Positions 18,566 to 27,384 of a DNA stretch of 64,000 nt are shown one piece after another (position 1 is the first letter of the stretch; each line of letters opens with the position of its first letter). The stretch covers positions 62,001-126,000 of the forward strand of contig JAEZMD010000012.1 in NCBI GenBank assembly GCA_023435745.1, read 5' to 3'. The notes beneath the pieces were generated by a model that saw nothing but the letters and a program-made list of their open reading frames with translations, was not told where the DNA came from and did not search any database. Source of the stretch: Bacillota bacterium (GTDB lineage: Bacteria > Bacillota > Clostridia > Acetivibrionales > DTU013). The position numbers and the translations under genes were made by a program.

Positions 18566-18973
18566 TTACAGCCCTACGATATTACAATTGCATCTCTTTG
18601 AAAGCTCCGCCATAAAGTCATCACAATTTTCAGGCGAAATCAGAGTGAGCTTCCCATATCTGATTTCTATCCTATTTATTGATAAAGCTGCTGATGAAAG
18701 TGGGTTCCTTGTCTTTTTTACCGATACTATTTTATTGTATGGTACCATTTCCCTGATTGGCCCGCACCTTATAATAAGGCTCTCATTGTCAAAAACATAG
18801 TATGTGCCAAACCATACCCATGAGACAAATCCAATAAATAAAGCAAATATCGAAAAAGGAATAAATGATTGATTCTTGATAAAGGTTACATAGCCCGTTG
18901 TGTATAAACCAAGTATCATTGGAATCCAAATAATAAGTCCTATCCACCAGTCTTTTTTTGAATTATATCTCAT
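18566..18973 (-). CDS. Membrane protein with bacterial PH-like domain
   Basis: About 135 residues: two membrane segments (residues 10-30 and 40-60) followed by a C-terminal beta-rich domain. The start RYNSKKDWWIGLIIW and the middle YNKIVSVKKTRNPLSSAALS match the small bPH_4 (formerly DUF1200) family of uncharacterised Gram-positive membrane proteins. The ATG at 18973 has AAAGGGG about 5 nt upstream. It follows the methyltransferase gene by 21 nt. Confidence 0.75.
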   Translation of the reverse strand: MRYNSKKDWWIGLIIWIPMILGLYTTGYVTFIKNQSFIPFSIFALFIGFVSWVWFGTYYVFDNESLIIRCGPIREMVPYNKIVSVKKTRNPLSSAALSINRIEIRYGKLTLISPENCDDFMAELSKRCNCNIVGL

Positions 18974-18994
18974 ACCTGCCCCTTTCTGCATAGC

Positions 18995-19555
18995 TTATTT
19001 CGCCTTTGCGTATTTTTCACTTCTTTTTTCAGCGCTAAAGACAAAATACCCACCAACTTCAAAAATTTTGCATCCGCCGAATATTGAATTCAATTTGTTT
19101 TTGTACCATTCCTTTCTTTTAGTAACCATCATAATTCGGCCACCTACCTGCAAACGGTTAAACCCTTTTTCGATGAATTCTTTCGGCACAGAAAAATCTT
19201 CATGATATGGAGGGTTTGACAATATAATAGTGAAGCCTTTTTCATTAAGATTTCGAAACCCTTCACTTCGTATAATCTGTATTCCCTCAACCTCATTGAG
19301 AATGACATTTTCCTTTGCTAATCGTATGGCGTCATCATCTATATCAATCATAACAACATTTTGGGGTCCGACAATTTTTGATGAATAAATTCCAACTACA
19401 CCGTATCCACATCCCAAATCCAGAACCTTATCATGGCTTTTAATATCGGCCAATGTCAGCATTGCCATAGTACCCTTATCAATCGACATTGGTGAAAATA
19501 CCTTGCTTGAGGTCATAAATTTCAATTGTATTTTATTTATTTCAACATTAATCAT
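18995..19555 (-). CDS. Class I SAM-dependent methyltransferase (RsmC-like)
   Basis: 186 residues. SAM motif I DLGCGYGVVG near residue 46, acidic motif II (MIDIDDDAI), and the amino-methylating motif NPPYH near 112 place it with the RsmC/MTS group of small rRNA or protein methyltransferases acting on N atoms. GGAG lies 5 nt before the ATG at 19555; two upstream in-frame ATGs lack a site. In these genomes single-domain RsmC-like proteins are usually annotated as 16S rRNA guanine-N2 methyltransferases, but the target here is not proven. Confidence 0.85.
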   Translation of the reverse strand: MINVEINKIQLKFMTSSKVFSPMSIDKGTMAMLTLADIKSHDKVLDLGCGYGVVGIYSSKIVGPQNVVMIDIDDDAIRLAKENVILNEVEGIQIIRSEGFRNLNEKGFTIILSNPPYHEDFSVPKEFIEKGFNRLQVGGRIMMVTKRKEWYKNKLNSIFGGCKIFEVGGYFVFSAEKRSEKYAKAK

Positions 19556-19589
19556 ATGTGCTCCTGTCATTACTTTTGCCTCTCTCAAA

Positions 19590-20030
19590 ATTCATGCCCG
19601 CCAAGCGGTTACAACTCAGTCACTTACATGTTTATATAATAGATCTTTTCCGAACCCGAACGACGACCGCACTTCGCTCAGCATGCTTCTATAAAAATAC
19701 TGTGAAGATGCTTGGCGTTCCAGAGCCTGACCTCCTTGCAGAAACTGCAACTCAATTTAAACCTGAACGTATTTACCATCCCATTATATACCATTAATTA
19801 TAGACAAGCAATATAAAATCAAACATTTGTTCTAAACTAATGAGCATATTTGAATTATTGACCCGTCTTGAGAGTTATGTCCGTATAATGGCGTATTTGC
19901 TGCATGAGCGTTACAAGTTAGCCGTTCCTTTTTTGAGGCGTTCCTTTCCCTCCCTAGCTCGCCGTAGTTTCTCCATAGTTTTGCCGTAGATTTCACATCA
20001 GATCCGCATTCATCAGATCCACATTCATCC
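19590..20030. other. Intergenic region, no recognisable gene
   Basis: About 440 bases between the methyltransferase gene and the rpsT promoter. A plus-strand open stretch near 19700-19797 ends in a protein-like tail (LLAETATQFKPERIYHP) without ribosome site and might be a gene relic. A 15-nt tandem repeat (ATCAGATCCGCATTC, then the same with A for G) lies at about 19997-20026. Confidence 0.35.
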
Positions 20031-20059
20031 TTGCATTTTAAAATTGTTCATGGTAGAAT
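20031..20059 (+). promoter_or_regulatory. rpsT promoter
   Basis: TTGCAT (20031-20036) and TAGAAT (20054-20059) with a 17-nt spacer, 44 nt before the rpsT start. Confidence 0.65.
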
Positions 20060-20103
20060 ATTCGATGTCAATATAGACAATAAGATCGCAGGAGGTGAAA
20101 GGT

Positions 20104-20367
20104 TTGCCAAATATCAAGTCCGCTATTAAAAGAGTAGAAGTAACAAAGTCAAAGACTCTCAAGAATTCTATGAGGAAGTCTGCTTTGAAGACTGCTATAA
20201 AGAAATGCAGCGAAGTAATCGAATCAAAAGATTCATCTGCTTCATCAGTTTTAAGCGCTACCGCAAAAAGCATCGACAAGGCAGCTGCAAAAAACGTAAT
20301 TCATAAGAACACCGCTGCGAGAAGAAAATCCAAGTTGGCAAAAGCGCTGAACTCCGCTAACCAGTAA
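20104..20367 (+). CDS. rpsT: 30S ribosomal protein S20
   Basis: 87 residues, standard for S20, which binds 16S rRNA in the body of the small subunit. Starts PNIKSAIKRVEVTKSK and ends RRKSKLAKALNSANQ, rich in Lys and Ala. The start is TTG at 20104: GGAGG lies 7 nt before it, while the in-frame GTG at 20095 overlaps the ribosome site. UUG starts are typical for S20 genes and are linked to its autogenous translational control. Convergent with holA. Confidence 0.95.
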   Translation: MPNIKSAIKRVEVTKSKTLKNSMRKSALKTAIKKCSEVIESKDSSASSVLSATAKSIDKAAAKNVIHKNTAARRKSKLAKALNSANQ

Positions 20368-20412
20368 TTTTTATTACCGCGCAGCAAAAAATCACTAACA
20401 TTTTAAAACAAG

Positions 20413-20458
20413 AAAAAGCACGAGCATCGTATGGATATTCCAGGTGGCCGGGCTTTTT
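20413..20458 (+). terminator. Possible rpsT terminator
   Basis: AAAAAGC (20413-20419) pairs with GCTTTTT (20452-20458), extended by a mismatch and a further C-G pair; long central loop. T-rich end supports termination in the rpsT direction. Confidence 0.5.
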
Positions 20459-20469
20459 GTTTTGTAAGG

Positions 20470-21582
20470 CTATGTTGACAGGCCGGTTATCATCAGCTCA
20501 ACTGCAGCTTTATCACGCAGTTGGCCTGTTTTTATGGCAAGGTCCAATTCCAGCCCGGTGGCGATCGCCTGCTCCAGTTTATCCATTGAATAACGCTTCG
20601 CTTGATCCATAAGCTTTCCCGCTATAAACGGGGGCACTTTGAAATGCGATGCGATCCTGGCCTGATTTGCTCCGTCCTCTATTAGCAGCTTGACCTGAAC
20701 AAGCTGTCGGAATTGCCTGGCGATCATGAACATAATCTTGGGCATGGGTTCCTTCAGGACATCCATATCGTTGAGAAGCGATAGAGCCTTTGCCGTCTGC
20801 TTTGCGCCGATCGCATCCGTCAGGTCAAAAACCCTGCTTTTGACGGATTTAGTGCAGACCTTTATCACATCCGATTCAGTGACCTTCGTTCTGTCCCCTG
20901 CATAGGCGCACAGCTTTTTCACCTCATTGAGAATATCATCCATTCCACTTTCGCAATATTCTACAATCATTGCCGCCGTACGCGCATCCGTTTCATAACC
21001 AAGCTCTCTCATCCTTTTCACGACCCAGTCGGTCAGTTCATTCGGTTTTTTATAGTCAAATTCCACGATTAAACCATTTGTTTTGATCAGGTCAATGATT
21101 TTAAGCCGTTTATCAATTTCAGTCTCTATAAAAATCAGGCAAACATGCTCCGGTAGCTGCTGCAGTAAATCCGGCAGCTCATCATTTTTCTTTTTATTAT
21201 CATTCTTCGCCTTCTTGCCCGCTTTCTCCGACGTTTCCGCACCCTCTGTGTTCTCTGAGCTCTTACCCGATACATCGGCTTTTTTAGACCCTTTAAACAA
21301 ACCTGAATTTTTAACGACAACCAGTTTTCTGTCGGAAAACACAGGCGAGGTCCGGCAATTGTCAATAATGGCTGACGGCGTTGTTTTCCCTTCAAGCACA
21401 ACCTTATTCAGTAATATATATTCCTTTGACAGCAGCGTCTTTTCAATTTGTTCTGTATAATTCCTTATAAGGTATTCCTCCGGCCCGTAAAACAGGTACA
21501 AAGAACCGATCTCTCTATTTCTTATCTGTTTCCATAGAAGCTTCTCATTCTCTGCCGTATTCTCCTTTAACGCCAACTGCAC
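20470..21582 (-). CDS. holA: DNA polymerase III delta subunit
   Basis: 370 residues. The delta subunit opens the beta sliding clamp in the clamp loader. Landmarks: LYLFYGPEEYLI near residue 27 (the degenerate P-loop area), a lysine-rich insertion about 110-140 (KKAKNDNKKKND), MDDILNEVKKL near 215, and the C-terminal helical part that packs in the clamp-loader collar. GTG start. It follows comEC by 5 nt on the same strand, and the pair is a common clostridial arrangement. Confidence 0.93.
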   Translation of the reverse strand: MQLALKENTAENEKLLWKQIRNREIGSLYLFYGPEEYLIRNYTEQIEKTLLSKEYILLNKVVLEGKTTPSAIIDNCRTSPVFSDRKLVVVKNSGLFKGSKKADVSGKSSENTEGAETSEKAGKKAKNDNKKKNDELPDLLQQLPEHVCLIFIETEIDKRLKIIDLIKTNGLIVEFDYKKPNELTDWVVKRMRELGYETDARTAAMIVEYCESGMDDILNEVKKLCAYAGDRTKVTESDVIKVCTKSVKSRVFDLTDAIGAKQTAKALSLLNDMDVLKEPMPKIMFMIARQFRQLVQVKLLIEDGANQARIASHFKVPPFIAGKLMDQAKRYSMDKLEQAIATGLELDLAIKTGQLRDKAAVELMITGLST

Positions 21583-21587
21583 TCATC

Positions 21588-23960
21588 TCACTTTCCTGTC
21601 ACAGTCCTTCTGACCGAAATGGTTCTTCCGTTACTTCTGAGCATCACAGCTCCGCATTCATCTGTCCTGAAGTAATTAACACTGCGCTCTTCAAGAATAT
21701 CCAGCACCTCATCTGAAGGATGTCCGAAGTTATTTCTGCCGACGCTTATAATGGCGGCCTCCGGATTCACAGCGGCTAGAAAGGCTTTGCCCGTAGAGGT
21801 CGGAGAACCGTGATGTGCGATCTTGATCACATCCGCATCCAAATCCAAGGCTTCCTTCAGCATCCGATCCTCGACCTCCGACTCAGCATCGCCCGTCAGC
21901 AAAATCGAGGTCTGTTCATAGCATAATTTTATCACGAGTGAAACATTATTGGAAGACTTCTCATCTGAATCACAGTCCGCTTCCGGGTTCAGGACCTGCA
22001 TGACAGTCCTGTCGTCCAGACGGATGACGTCTCCCCGGGCACACCTTGAAACCGGGATTCCTTTTGCTCCGGCTGACTGCAGCAGAGCGTCGAAGCCTGA
22101 TTCGTCTTTCATGGAAGGGATAATGAGTCTGTCTGTCTTTATCTGCTCCAATACATCTTCCAGACCCTGGATATGATCAGTGTGCGGATGAGTCGCAATG
22201 ACAGCGTCAAGCCTGTCAGTGCCGTTATCGAGCAGGAACGGTACCACCACCTTCTCCCCTACGCCGGATTTTACATCCGGATTGTTACTGCCGCCGCCAT
22301 CGATCAATACTGTCTTTCCGGCATAGGTTCTGACAAAAGCTGAATCCCCCTGGCCGATATCAAGGAATACAACCTCAAGAGTGGCAGGCCTCAGGCTTCC
22401 CGCAAGCAGGAAAGCTGCGGTAAACGACAGTACAATCGCTGCATGACGCGGTCGCAGGGATATCATCTTCAGGGGCTTATACCATAACAAAAACCAGATG
22501 ACAGCATAATACGCTGCAGCCAAAAGCAGCGGCGGTGTTACTGTAGTAACCTTGGCGAAGGATAGTTCGGACGTCCATTTTGTAATATAGAGGACTGCGC
22601 TGAGGAAGATACTGTTCAGATATCCGATAAGTCTGGACAAAAAAAGGCTGAACTGTCCCAACAGCGCCATCAGCATGCCAAGTATCGTGATGAGCTCCAA
22701 CATGGGAGCCACCAGCATATTAGGAATGATCGAGATAAGTGACACCCTGTTAAAATTAATCAGCGTGACAGGCAACACTCCCAGTTGCGCTGCCATAGCA
22801 GCAGCCATGACCTGCGTGAGCTTTTCCGGAATATGACATCGCAAAATAAGCGTGCTTATGTTTTTATAAAGCATGACAATCCCCAGCGTTGCGGCATAGG
22901 ACAATTGAAAGCCTGCATTGAAGAGCATGCAAGGACTGATGACAAGCAGAATGATGCAGGAGAATGCAATAGCAGCATATACATCCGGCTTTTTATATAA
23001 AATTGAAGCCATCAAGATAATATCGGCCATCAAAACAGCTCGAAGCACAGATGGCTCGAAACCCGTAACAAACACAAACAGGGCCAATAAACCTATGATC
23101 AGCAGGTTCGCTGCTTTTTTCCCGATCTTCATCAGTTTAAATAAGAAGGAAAGCGGCAATATCAGGAAGGCAATATTTGCCCCTGAGACCGCCATAATAT
23201 GCGTTAGGCCCGCATTGCCGAACGCTGTCTGCACCTCCTCGGATAAGCCTTCCCGGTAGCCGATCAACATCCCGTTCAACAACCCGGCCTGCTGGCGTGG
23301 CAAACTGTTATCAATCACAGAAACAATCCTGTCACGGATACTCAAACCGGCTCGTACCAGAAAATTTCCCCTTTTGCCCTCGCCCGCCTCAATGGTGTAT
23401 GGATAGGCGAAAACTGATGCGCCTACGCCTTTCTGAGCCAAATAACGCCTATAATCAAATCCTCCCGGATTTCTTACTCCTTGAGGCTGCGTCAGTAAGC
23501 CGTCAAAAAACACTTCCCTGCCATATTCCAAAATAGCAGAGTCTTCCTTCAGCAGGGTGGTCAGCAGGATCCGTCCCTTTTGATGTTTGAATGCTCCACG
23601 GTAGCCCTGTCTTATCCCGGCGACGTTTATTACATAGGTGATCCTTTCTCCCTTTACCTGTGCTTCTGATGCAATAAATCCCCTGATGGCAACCTCTCTG
23701 CCTTCATATTCGTAAAAGCTCCTTAGCTGGATATTGTCGATGGCCAGAAATTCCAGCGACCCCAAAAGAAAAAAGACCAGCATTCCTGCGGGCACAAAAA
23801 AACCGCTTGTACGTTTTTCTCTAAAAACGTACAAGCAGGCCGACATCAGCAGGAACAGACCTGTCGCCGCCAGTATGGAATTCGACAGGAATGCCGTAAG
23901 TATTCCTATAATATGCATAATGCAGAAAGATACGACAGGACGTTTACAAACTATAGTCAT
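21588..23960 (-). CDS. comEC: ComEC/Rec2 competence DNA-uptake channel
   Basis: 790 residues. N-terminal DUF4131-like soluble domain between membrane segments (about 30-180), central competence membrane domain with about ten segments (MAVSGANIAF near 255 and the PNMLVAP region near 420), and a C-terminal metallo-beta-lactamase domain with HPHTDH near 595 and GDAESEVE near 695. It forms the channel through which single-stranded DNA enters the cell. The ATG at 23960 has AAAGG 7 nt upstream. Full length, so natural uptake capacity or its relic function is retained. No comEA or comEB is adjacent. Confidence 0.94.
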   Translation of the reverse strand: MTIVCKRPVVSFCIMHIIGILTAFLSNSILAATGLFLLMSACLYVFREKRTSGFFVPAGMLVFFLLGSLEFLAIDNIQLRSFYEYEGREVAIRGFIASEAQVKGERITYVINVAGIRQGYRGAFKHQKGRILLTTLLKEDSAILEYGREVFFDGLLTQPQGVRNPGGFDYRRYLAQKGVGASVFAYPYTIEAGEGKRGNFLVRAGLSIRDRIVSVIDNSLPRQQAGLLNGMLIGYREGLSEEVQTAFGNAGLTHIMAVSGANIAFLILPLSFLFKLMKIGKKAANLLIIGLLALFVFVTGFEPSVLRAVLMADIILMASILYKKPDVYAAIAFSCIILLVISPCMLFNAGFQLSYAATLGIVMLYKNISTLILRCHIPEKLTQVMAAAMAAQLGVLPVTLINFNRVSLISIIPNMLVAPMLELITILGMLMALLGQFSLFLSRLIGYLNSIFLSAVLYITKWTSELSFAKVTTVTPPLLLAAAYYAVIWFLLWYKPLKMISLRPRHAAIVLSFTAAFLLAGSLRPATLEVVFLDIGQGDSAFVRTYAGKTVLIDGGGSNNPDVKSGVGEKVVVPFLLDNGTDRLDAVIATHPHTDHIQGLEDVLEQIKTDRLIIPSMKDESGFDALLQSAGAKGIPVSRCARGDVIRLDDRTVMQVLNPEADCDSDEKSSNNVSLVIKLCYEQTSILLTGDAESEVEDRMLKEALDLDADVIKIAHHGSPTSTGKAFLAAVNPEAAIISVGRNNFGHPSDEVLDILEERSVNYFRTDECGAVMLRSNGRTISVRRTVTGK

Positions 23961-24045
23961 TCCGATACCTTTTTGCATTTATTATATAACACGTTTATGT
24001 AATTGTAAATATTTTACATTAAAATTTGGAACCAGAGTAATGGAC

Positions 24046-24969
24046 CTATTTCGACAAATAGTCGCGAGCTCTCATATATGTCTTGGTGTAATACTTGTCA
24101 CTGAGATTGCTGATGGTGACCTTCCTGCCGAGGCTTGATGAGGCATGGATGAATTTGCCGCCGCCTATGTATATCCCGACGTGATTGATGCCGTTCAGTC
24201 CGCCATTGGTATCAAAAAACACAAGATCGCCCGGCTTCAGATCTGTCTTTTTAACCGCAACTCCGCCATTGCCCATATCTCTCGAAGATCTGGGCAATGT
24301 CATCCCGAATTTCTTATACACAAAGCTGACAAATCCAGAGCAATCAAAGCCTTTCGTTGTGGAGCCTCCATATACATATTTAATCCCCAGCAGCTTTTTA
24401 GAATAATCTACGATTTGCTTCCTCAAATCCGTACCGGCTTCAACAACTGGATTCCCAGGCGTCTGTATCTTTTCGGTTCCTCTGGATACTCTCTCTTCCC
24501 TGATTGTAATATAATCGCTGTGTATCCAGCCATATCTGTTTTCTCCGATGAAGATCCGGTACCAGTCACCTGACTGCTCAACTATTTCAACCATAGCTCC
24601 CTTTTCAAGCTTGGAAAGAATCTCCGAGGTTGTATTCGGCTCGCTTCTGACGTTCAGGACAGGAGCGCTTACTACTCCCGCGGAAATCTGCTCGTCACGG
24701 ACGGTGATATAATTGCCGTTTACCCAACCTGTGGCATCACTGTAACTGACCTGAAACCAATCGCCCTCGCTGGCCACAACAGATACCTTTGTTCCTTTTG
24801 ACAGTTGATTGAGAATTTTGGAGGAAGTGTCCGGACTAGCCCTGAAATTGACCGCATCCTCTGTGATGATGCCTGTCTTTTCCGCGGCAGCAAATACTGC
24901 GCCAGTCGCAAAAAATGTAAAAACAAGCAAGGCAGATATGGTGAACAGTAACTTTCTGAAAAGTGACAT
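24046..24969 (-). CDS. Secreted SH3b-SH3b-NlpC/P60 peptidoglycan hydrolase
   Basis: 307 residues: signal peptide (1-28, ends VFAAA), two bacterial SH3 domains (about 33-95 and 98-160), then an NlpC/P60 domain (about 190-305). The catalytic Cys is in GFDCSGF near 213, His in NHVGIYIG near 265 and the third polar residue in FIHASS near 278. It should cleave D-gamma-glutamyl-diaminopimelate bonds in wall peptides. The SH3 domains bind the wall. A c-di-AMP riboswitch leader precedes it, linking expression to wall and osmotic homeostasis, a pairing well known in Clostridia and Bacilli. Confidence 0.95.
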   Translation of the reverse strand: MSLFRKLLFTISALLVFTFFATGAVFAAAEKTGIITEDAVNFRASPDTSSKILNQLSKGTKVSVVASEGDWFQVSYSDATGWVNGNYITVRDEQISAGVVSAPVLNVRSEPNTTSEILSKLEKGAMVEIVEQSGDWYRIFIGENRYGWIHSDYITIREERVSRGTEKIQTPGNPVVEAGTDLRKQIVDYSKKLLGIKYVYGGSTTKGFDCSGFVSFVYKKFGMTLPRSSRDMGNGGVAVKKTDLKPGDLVFFDTNGGLNGINHVGIYIGGGKFIHASSSLGRKVTISNLSDKYYTKTYMRARDYLSK

Positions 24970-24982
24970 TACGCCCTCCTAT

Positions 24983-25105
24983 TTTAAGCCTCCGAAGTTA
25001 GCTGGCGGGTGCGGGTATAGGATCACCCTACCGTTCGTGGAAGTTCCATCGAACGGATTAACCCCTGTCTTGGTTCCTCCGTACTCCTTTTCAGGAGATT
25101 AAGCT
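24983..25105 (-). ncRNA. Cyclic di-AMP riboswitch (ydaO/yuaA leader)
   Basis: Read leftward, the leader contains the family-conserved blocks in order: GGAGGAACCAAG, GGGGTTAATCCG, GTAGGGTGATCCTA, ACCCGC, and CCGCCAGCTAACTTCGGAGGC, closely matching the ydaO consensus (GGAACCAA..., GGGTGAATC, CCGTCAGCTAACCTCG.AGGC). It ends 13 nt before the hydrolase ATG. c-di-AMP binding normally switches such genes off. Boundaries are approximate. Confidence 0.9.
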
Positions 25106-25233
25106 TTTTCGGTAATGAACACCGATGCATGAATATTATACCTGTGCATAAAAGCTTTGTCAAATCGGTAGAAATAATATTATCTCAATCCATATTATGT
25201 ATACTTCAGTTATTCAGTGCATCTACATGGCCT

Positions 25234-25752
25234 TCACAACCTCTTACTCATGATTACAACCTTATACTCAAGATTTTCGCCAAATAATGCCTTGTATAAA
25301 CTCCCAACCTCTGAAAATCCCTGTTTTGTCCAGAAGCGCAGCCCCTTTGTATTTTTTTCGGCAACGGAAACAAATGCTCCGACGGTATGAAATATTTCCT
25401 TAAAGTATTGAAAAATAAGACCGATTGCTCTCGCGCCGATCCCGGCGTTGCGAAAGGCTGGCAACACAGCTAGAAGCTTGATCCAGAGCTCATTTCCCTG
25501 CAGCATGCCTGTAACTATTCCGACAAACTGCGGGATGCCGGAAGCACTCTTAATAAAAACACCTGATATGAATTCACGTTCACATGAGCTTATATGATCC
25601 AGATAACAGGTTAACCGCTCCTCTGTCACCTGCTCCGCATAACCTGTCGCGAAGCGCATATCACTGCTGTTGTACAGAAAAGCGGCCTCCCTCAGGAAGC
25701 TCTTCGTTAAAGGAATCAATGATACAACGTCATCACCAGCTGAAATATCCAT
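25234..25752 (-). CDS. GNAT-family N-acetyltransferase
   Basis: About 172 residues from the ATG at 25752, chosen because a GGGGG site is 6 nt upstream. The acetyl-CoA loop is visible as LAVLPAFRNAGIGARAI near residue 95, and the C-terminal FVSVAEKNTKGLRFWTKQGFSEVG is the usual beta-5/alpha-4 region of GNAT enzymes. Substrate unknown. Single gene, divergent from oadB. Confidence 0.85.
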   Translation of the reverse strand: MDISAGDDVVSLIPLTKSFLREAAFLYNSSDMRFATGYAEQVTEERLTCYLDHISSCEREFISGVFIKSASGIPQFVGIVTGMLQGNELWIKLLAVLPAFRNAGIGARAIGLIFQYFKEIFHTVGAFVSVAEKNTKGLRFWTKQGFSEVGSLYKALFGENLEYKVVIMSKRL

Positions 25753-25843
25753 TATGAACCCCCACAGTACCAGCTTAATCCGTCTCATTTTTCTCCGTTA
25801 TTGCATTATTCCACAATTTTTTTTCATCTCCTGCTTTTTTTAT

Positions 25844-25872
25844 TTGATTAATGTCCGGCTATTCGTTATACT
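25844..25872 (+). promoter_or_regulatory. oadB promoter
   Basis: TTGATT (25844-25849) and TATACT (25867-25872), 17-nt spacer, 65 nt before the oadB start. Confidence 0.65.
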
Positions 25873-25936
25873 ATAGGATGGAAATAAGGGTATGCACATT
25901 ATATTTCTACACACTATCAGATACAGGAGAGATAAC

Positions 25937-27181
25937 ATGGAATTTAAGGATTTAATTGCGGGTTTTACGGAAATCAATATCCAGATGGTCATTATGTATG
26001 TGGTTGGTTTGGTTTTGATAGTTTTGGCTATCAAAAAGAATTATGAACCTATGCTGCTTCTGCCGATCGGTTTCGGCGCAATTCTTGTCAATTTGCCTCA
26101 GGCGGTTGTGAAGTTTGCAACTGCAAAAGAACTGGATCCATATGTGACCCAATTGGTCATGAACAATCCGGAAGCAAGGAGCCTGTTTGAAGATAAGCTC
26201 AACTATGTTTTTGAAAACGGTCAGGCTTTTAAGTACGATCCGGGTTTTCTTGATATCCTTCTCAACGCAGGTATACTAACAGAGCTGTTCCCGGTATTGA
26301 TATTTGTCGGTGTCGGCGCCATGATCGATTTTACGCCTCTTTTCAAAAATCCGGTCATGATCTTCTTCGGTGCGGCTGCACAGTTCGGAATATTTGCCAC
26401 AATGCTGGTCGCCGTCCTGCTGGGCTTTGACCTTAAACCAGCCGCTGCCATCGGCATCATTGGCGCTGCAGATGGTCCGACAGCGATCTATGTGGCAAGT
26501 AAGTTTGCAAAGGAGTATTTTGCCCCAATATCTGTTGCGGCATACTCATACATGTCACTGGTCCCGATCATACAGCCTCCTGTAATAAAGCTTCTGACTT
26601 CCAAAAAAGAGCGTATGATCAGAATGGACTACAAGGAAGAAAAAGTATCCAGATTTGTATTGATCGCATTCCCTATAGCTGTAACAATCATTGCAGGTAT
26701 TGTCTCACCCATGAGCGTTCCTCTTGTCGGCTCTCTGATGTTTGGTAATCTGATCCGCGAATGCGGTGTCCTTGAAAGGCTTTCACAGGCGGCTCAGAAC
26801 GAGCTTTCAAATCTCGTCACACTGCTGCTCGGTATTACAATCGGTGCGACAATGCTTGCGGAGGATTTCCTCCAGCCCACAACATTGCTGATCCTTGGCA
26901 TGGGTCTGGTCGCGTTTGTATTTGATACTGCCGGCGGCGTCCTGTTCGCCAAGTTCCTCAACCTGTTCCGCAAGGAGGGCAATAAGTTCAACCCTATGAT
27001 CGGCGCAGCCGGAATATCAGCATTCCCAATGTCGGCAAGAGTCATTCAGAGAATGGCGCAAAAGGAAGACCCTACGAACTTTGTACTGATGCAGGCAGTC
27101 AGCGCTAATGTTTCCGGCCAGCTTGGCTCCATTATAGCCGGTGGTCTGATCCTCGTACTGGTTCCAATGCTTGTAGGCTAG
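25937..27181 (+). CDS. oadB: Sodium-pumping decarboxylase beta subunit (OadB/GcdB/MmdB family)
   Basis: 414 residues, about nine to eleven membrane segments. This subunit decarboxylates a carboxybiotin carrier and exports Na+. The conserved IGAADGPTAIYV stretch near residue 190 holds the Asp required for sodium transport, and GNLIRECGVLERLSQAAQNEL near 275 is family-typical. GGAG lies 7 nt before the ATG. A very short gene of the gamma-subunit shape follows, but no alpha (carboxyltransferase) or biotin-carrier gene is in the window. The substrate (oxaloacetate, glutaconyl-CoA or methylmalonyl-CoA) therefore depends on a partner encoded elsewhere. Confidence 0.92.
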   Translation: MEFKDLIAGFTEINIQMVIMYVVGLVLIVLAIKKNYEPMLLLPIGFGAILVNLPQAVVKFATAKELDPYVTQLVMNNPEARSLFEDKLNYVFENGQAFKYDPGFLDILLNAGILTELFPVLIFVGVGAMIDFTPLFKNPVMIFFGAAAQFGIFATMLVAVLLGFDLKPAAAIGIIGAADGPTAIYVASKFAKEYFAPISVAAYSYMSLVPIIQPPVIKLLTSKKERMIRMDYKEEKVSRFVLIAFPIAVTIIAGIVSPMSVPLVGSLMFGNLIRECGVLERLSQAAQNELSNLVTLLLGITIGATMLAEDFLQPTTLLILGMGLVAFVFDTAGGVLFAKFLNLFRKEGNKFNPMIGAAGISAFPMSARVIQRMAQKEDPTNFVLMQAVSANVSGQLGSIIAGGLILVLVPMLVG

Positions 27182-27217
27182 AATCAACATGCATAATTTT
27201 TCAGGAGGATATAATAT

Positions 27218-27379
27218 ATGTTTGATGCATTAATAAATGGTACGGATTTTGGGAAAGGTCTTTTTGTAACATTGATCGGAATGCTGGGCGTATTTTTTGT
27301 ACTGATCGTCTTCTACCTGATCATTAGACTCTTTACAAAGATTTTCCCTTATAAACCGGAAGAGATCAACGAGCAGTAA
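27218..27379 (+). CDS. OadG-like small membrane subunit
   Basis: 53 residues: a single membrane segment (about 15-38) followed by a short basic/acidic tail (FPYKPEEINEQ). Size, topology and position directly after oadB match the gamma/delta subunit family that anchors the decarboxylase complex; a metal-binding histidine tail is absent. TCAGGAGG lies 9 nt before the ATG. Stop at 27377-27379; the glycosyltransferase gene starts 5 nt later. Confidence 0.75.
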   Translation: MFDALINGTDFGKGLFVTLIGMLGVFFVLIVFYLIIRLFTKIFPYKPEEINEQ

Positions 27380-27384
27380 TAGAT

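Noticed and set aside
24809..25102. 97-codon plus-strand open frame over the leader of the NlpC gene
   Set aside because: It is antisense to the c-di-AMP riboswitch and the signal-peptide region, which explain the conservation better.
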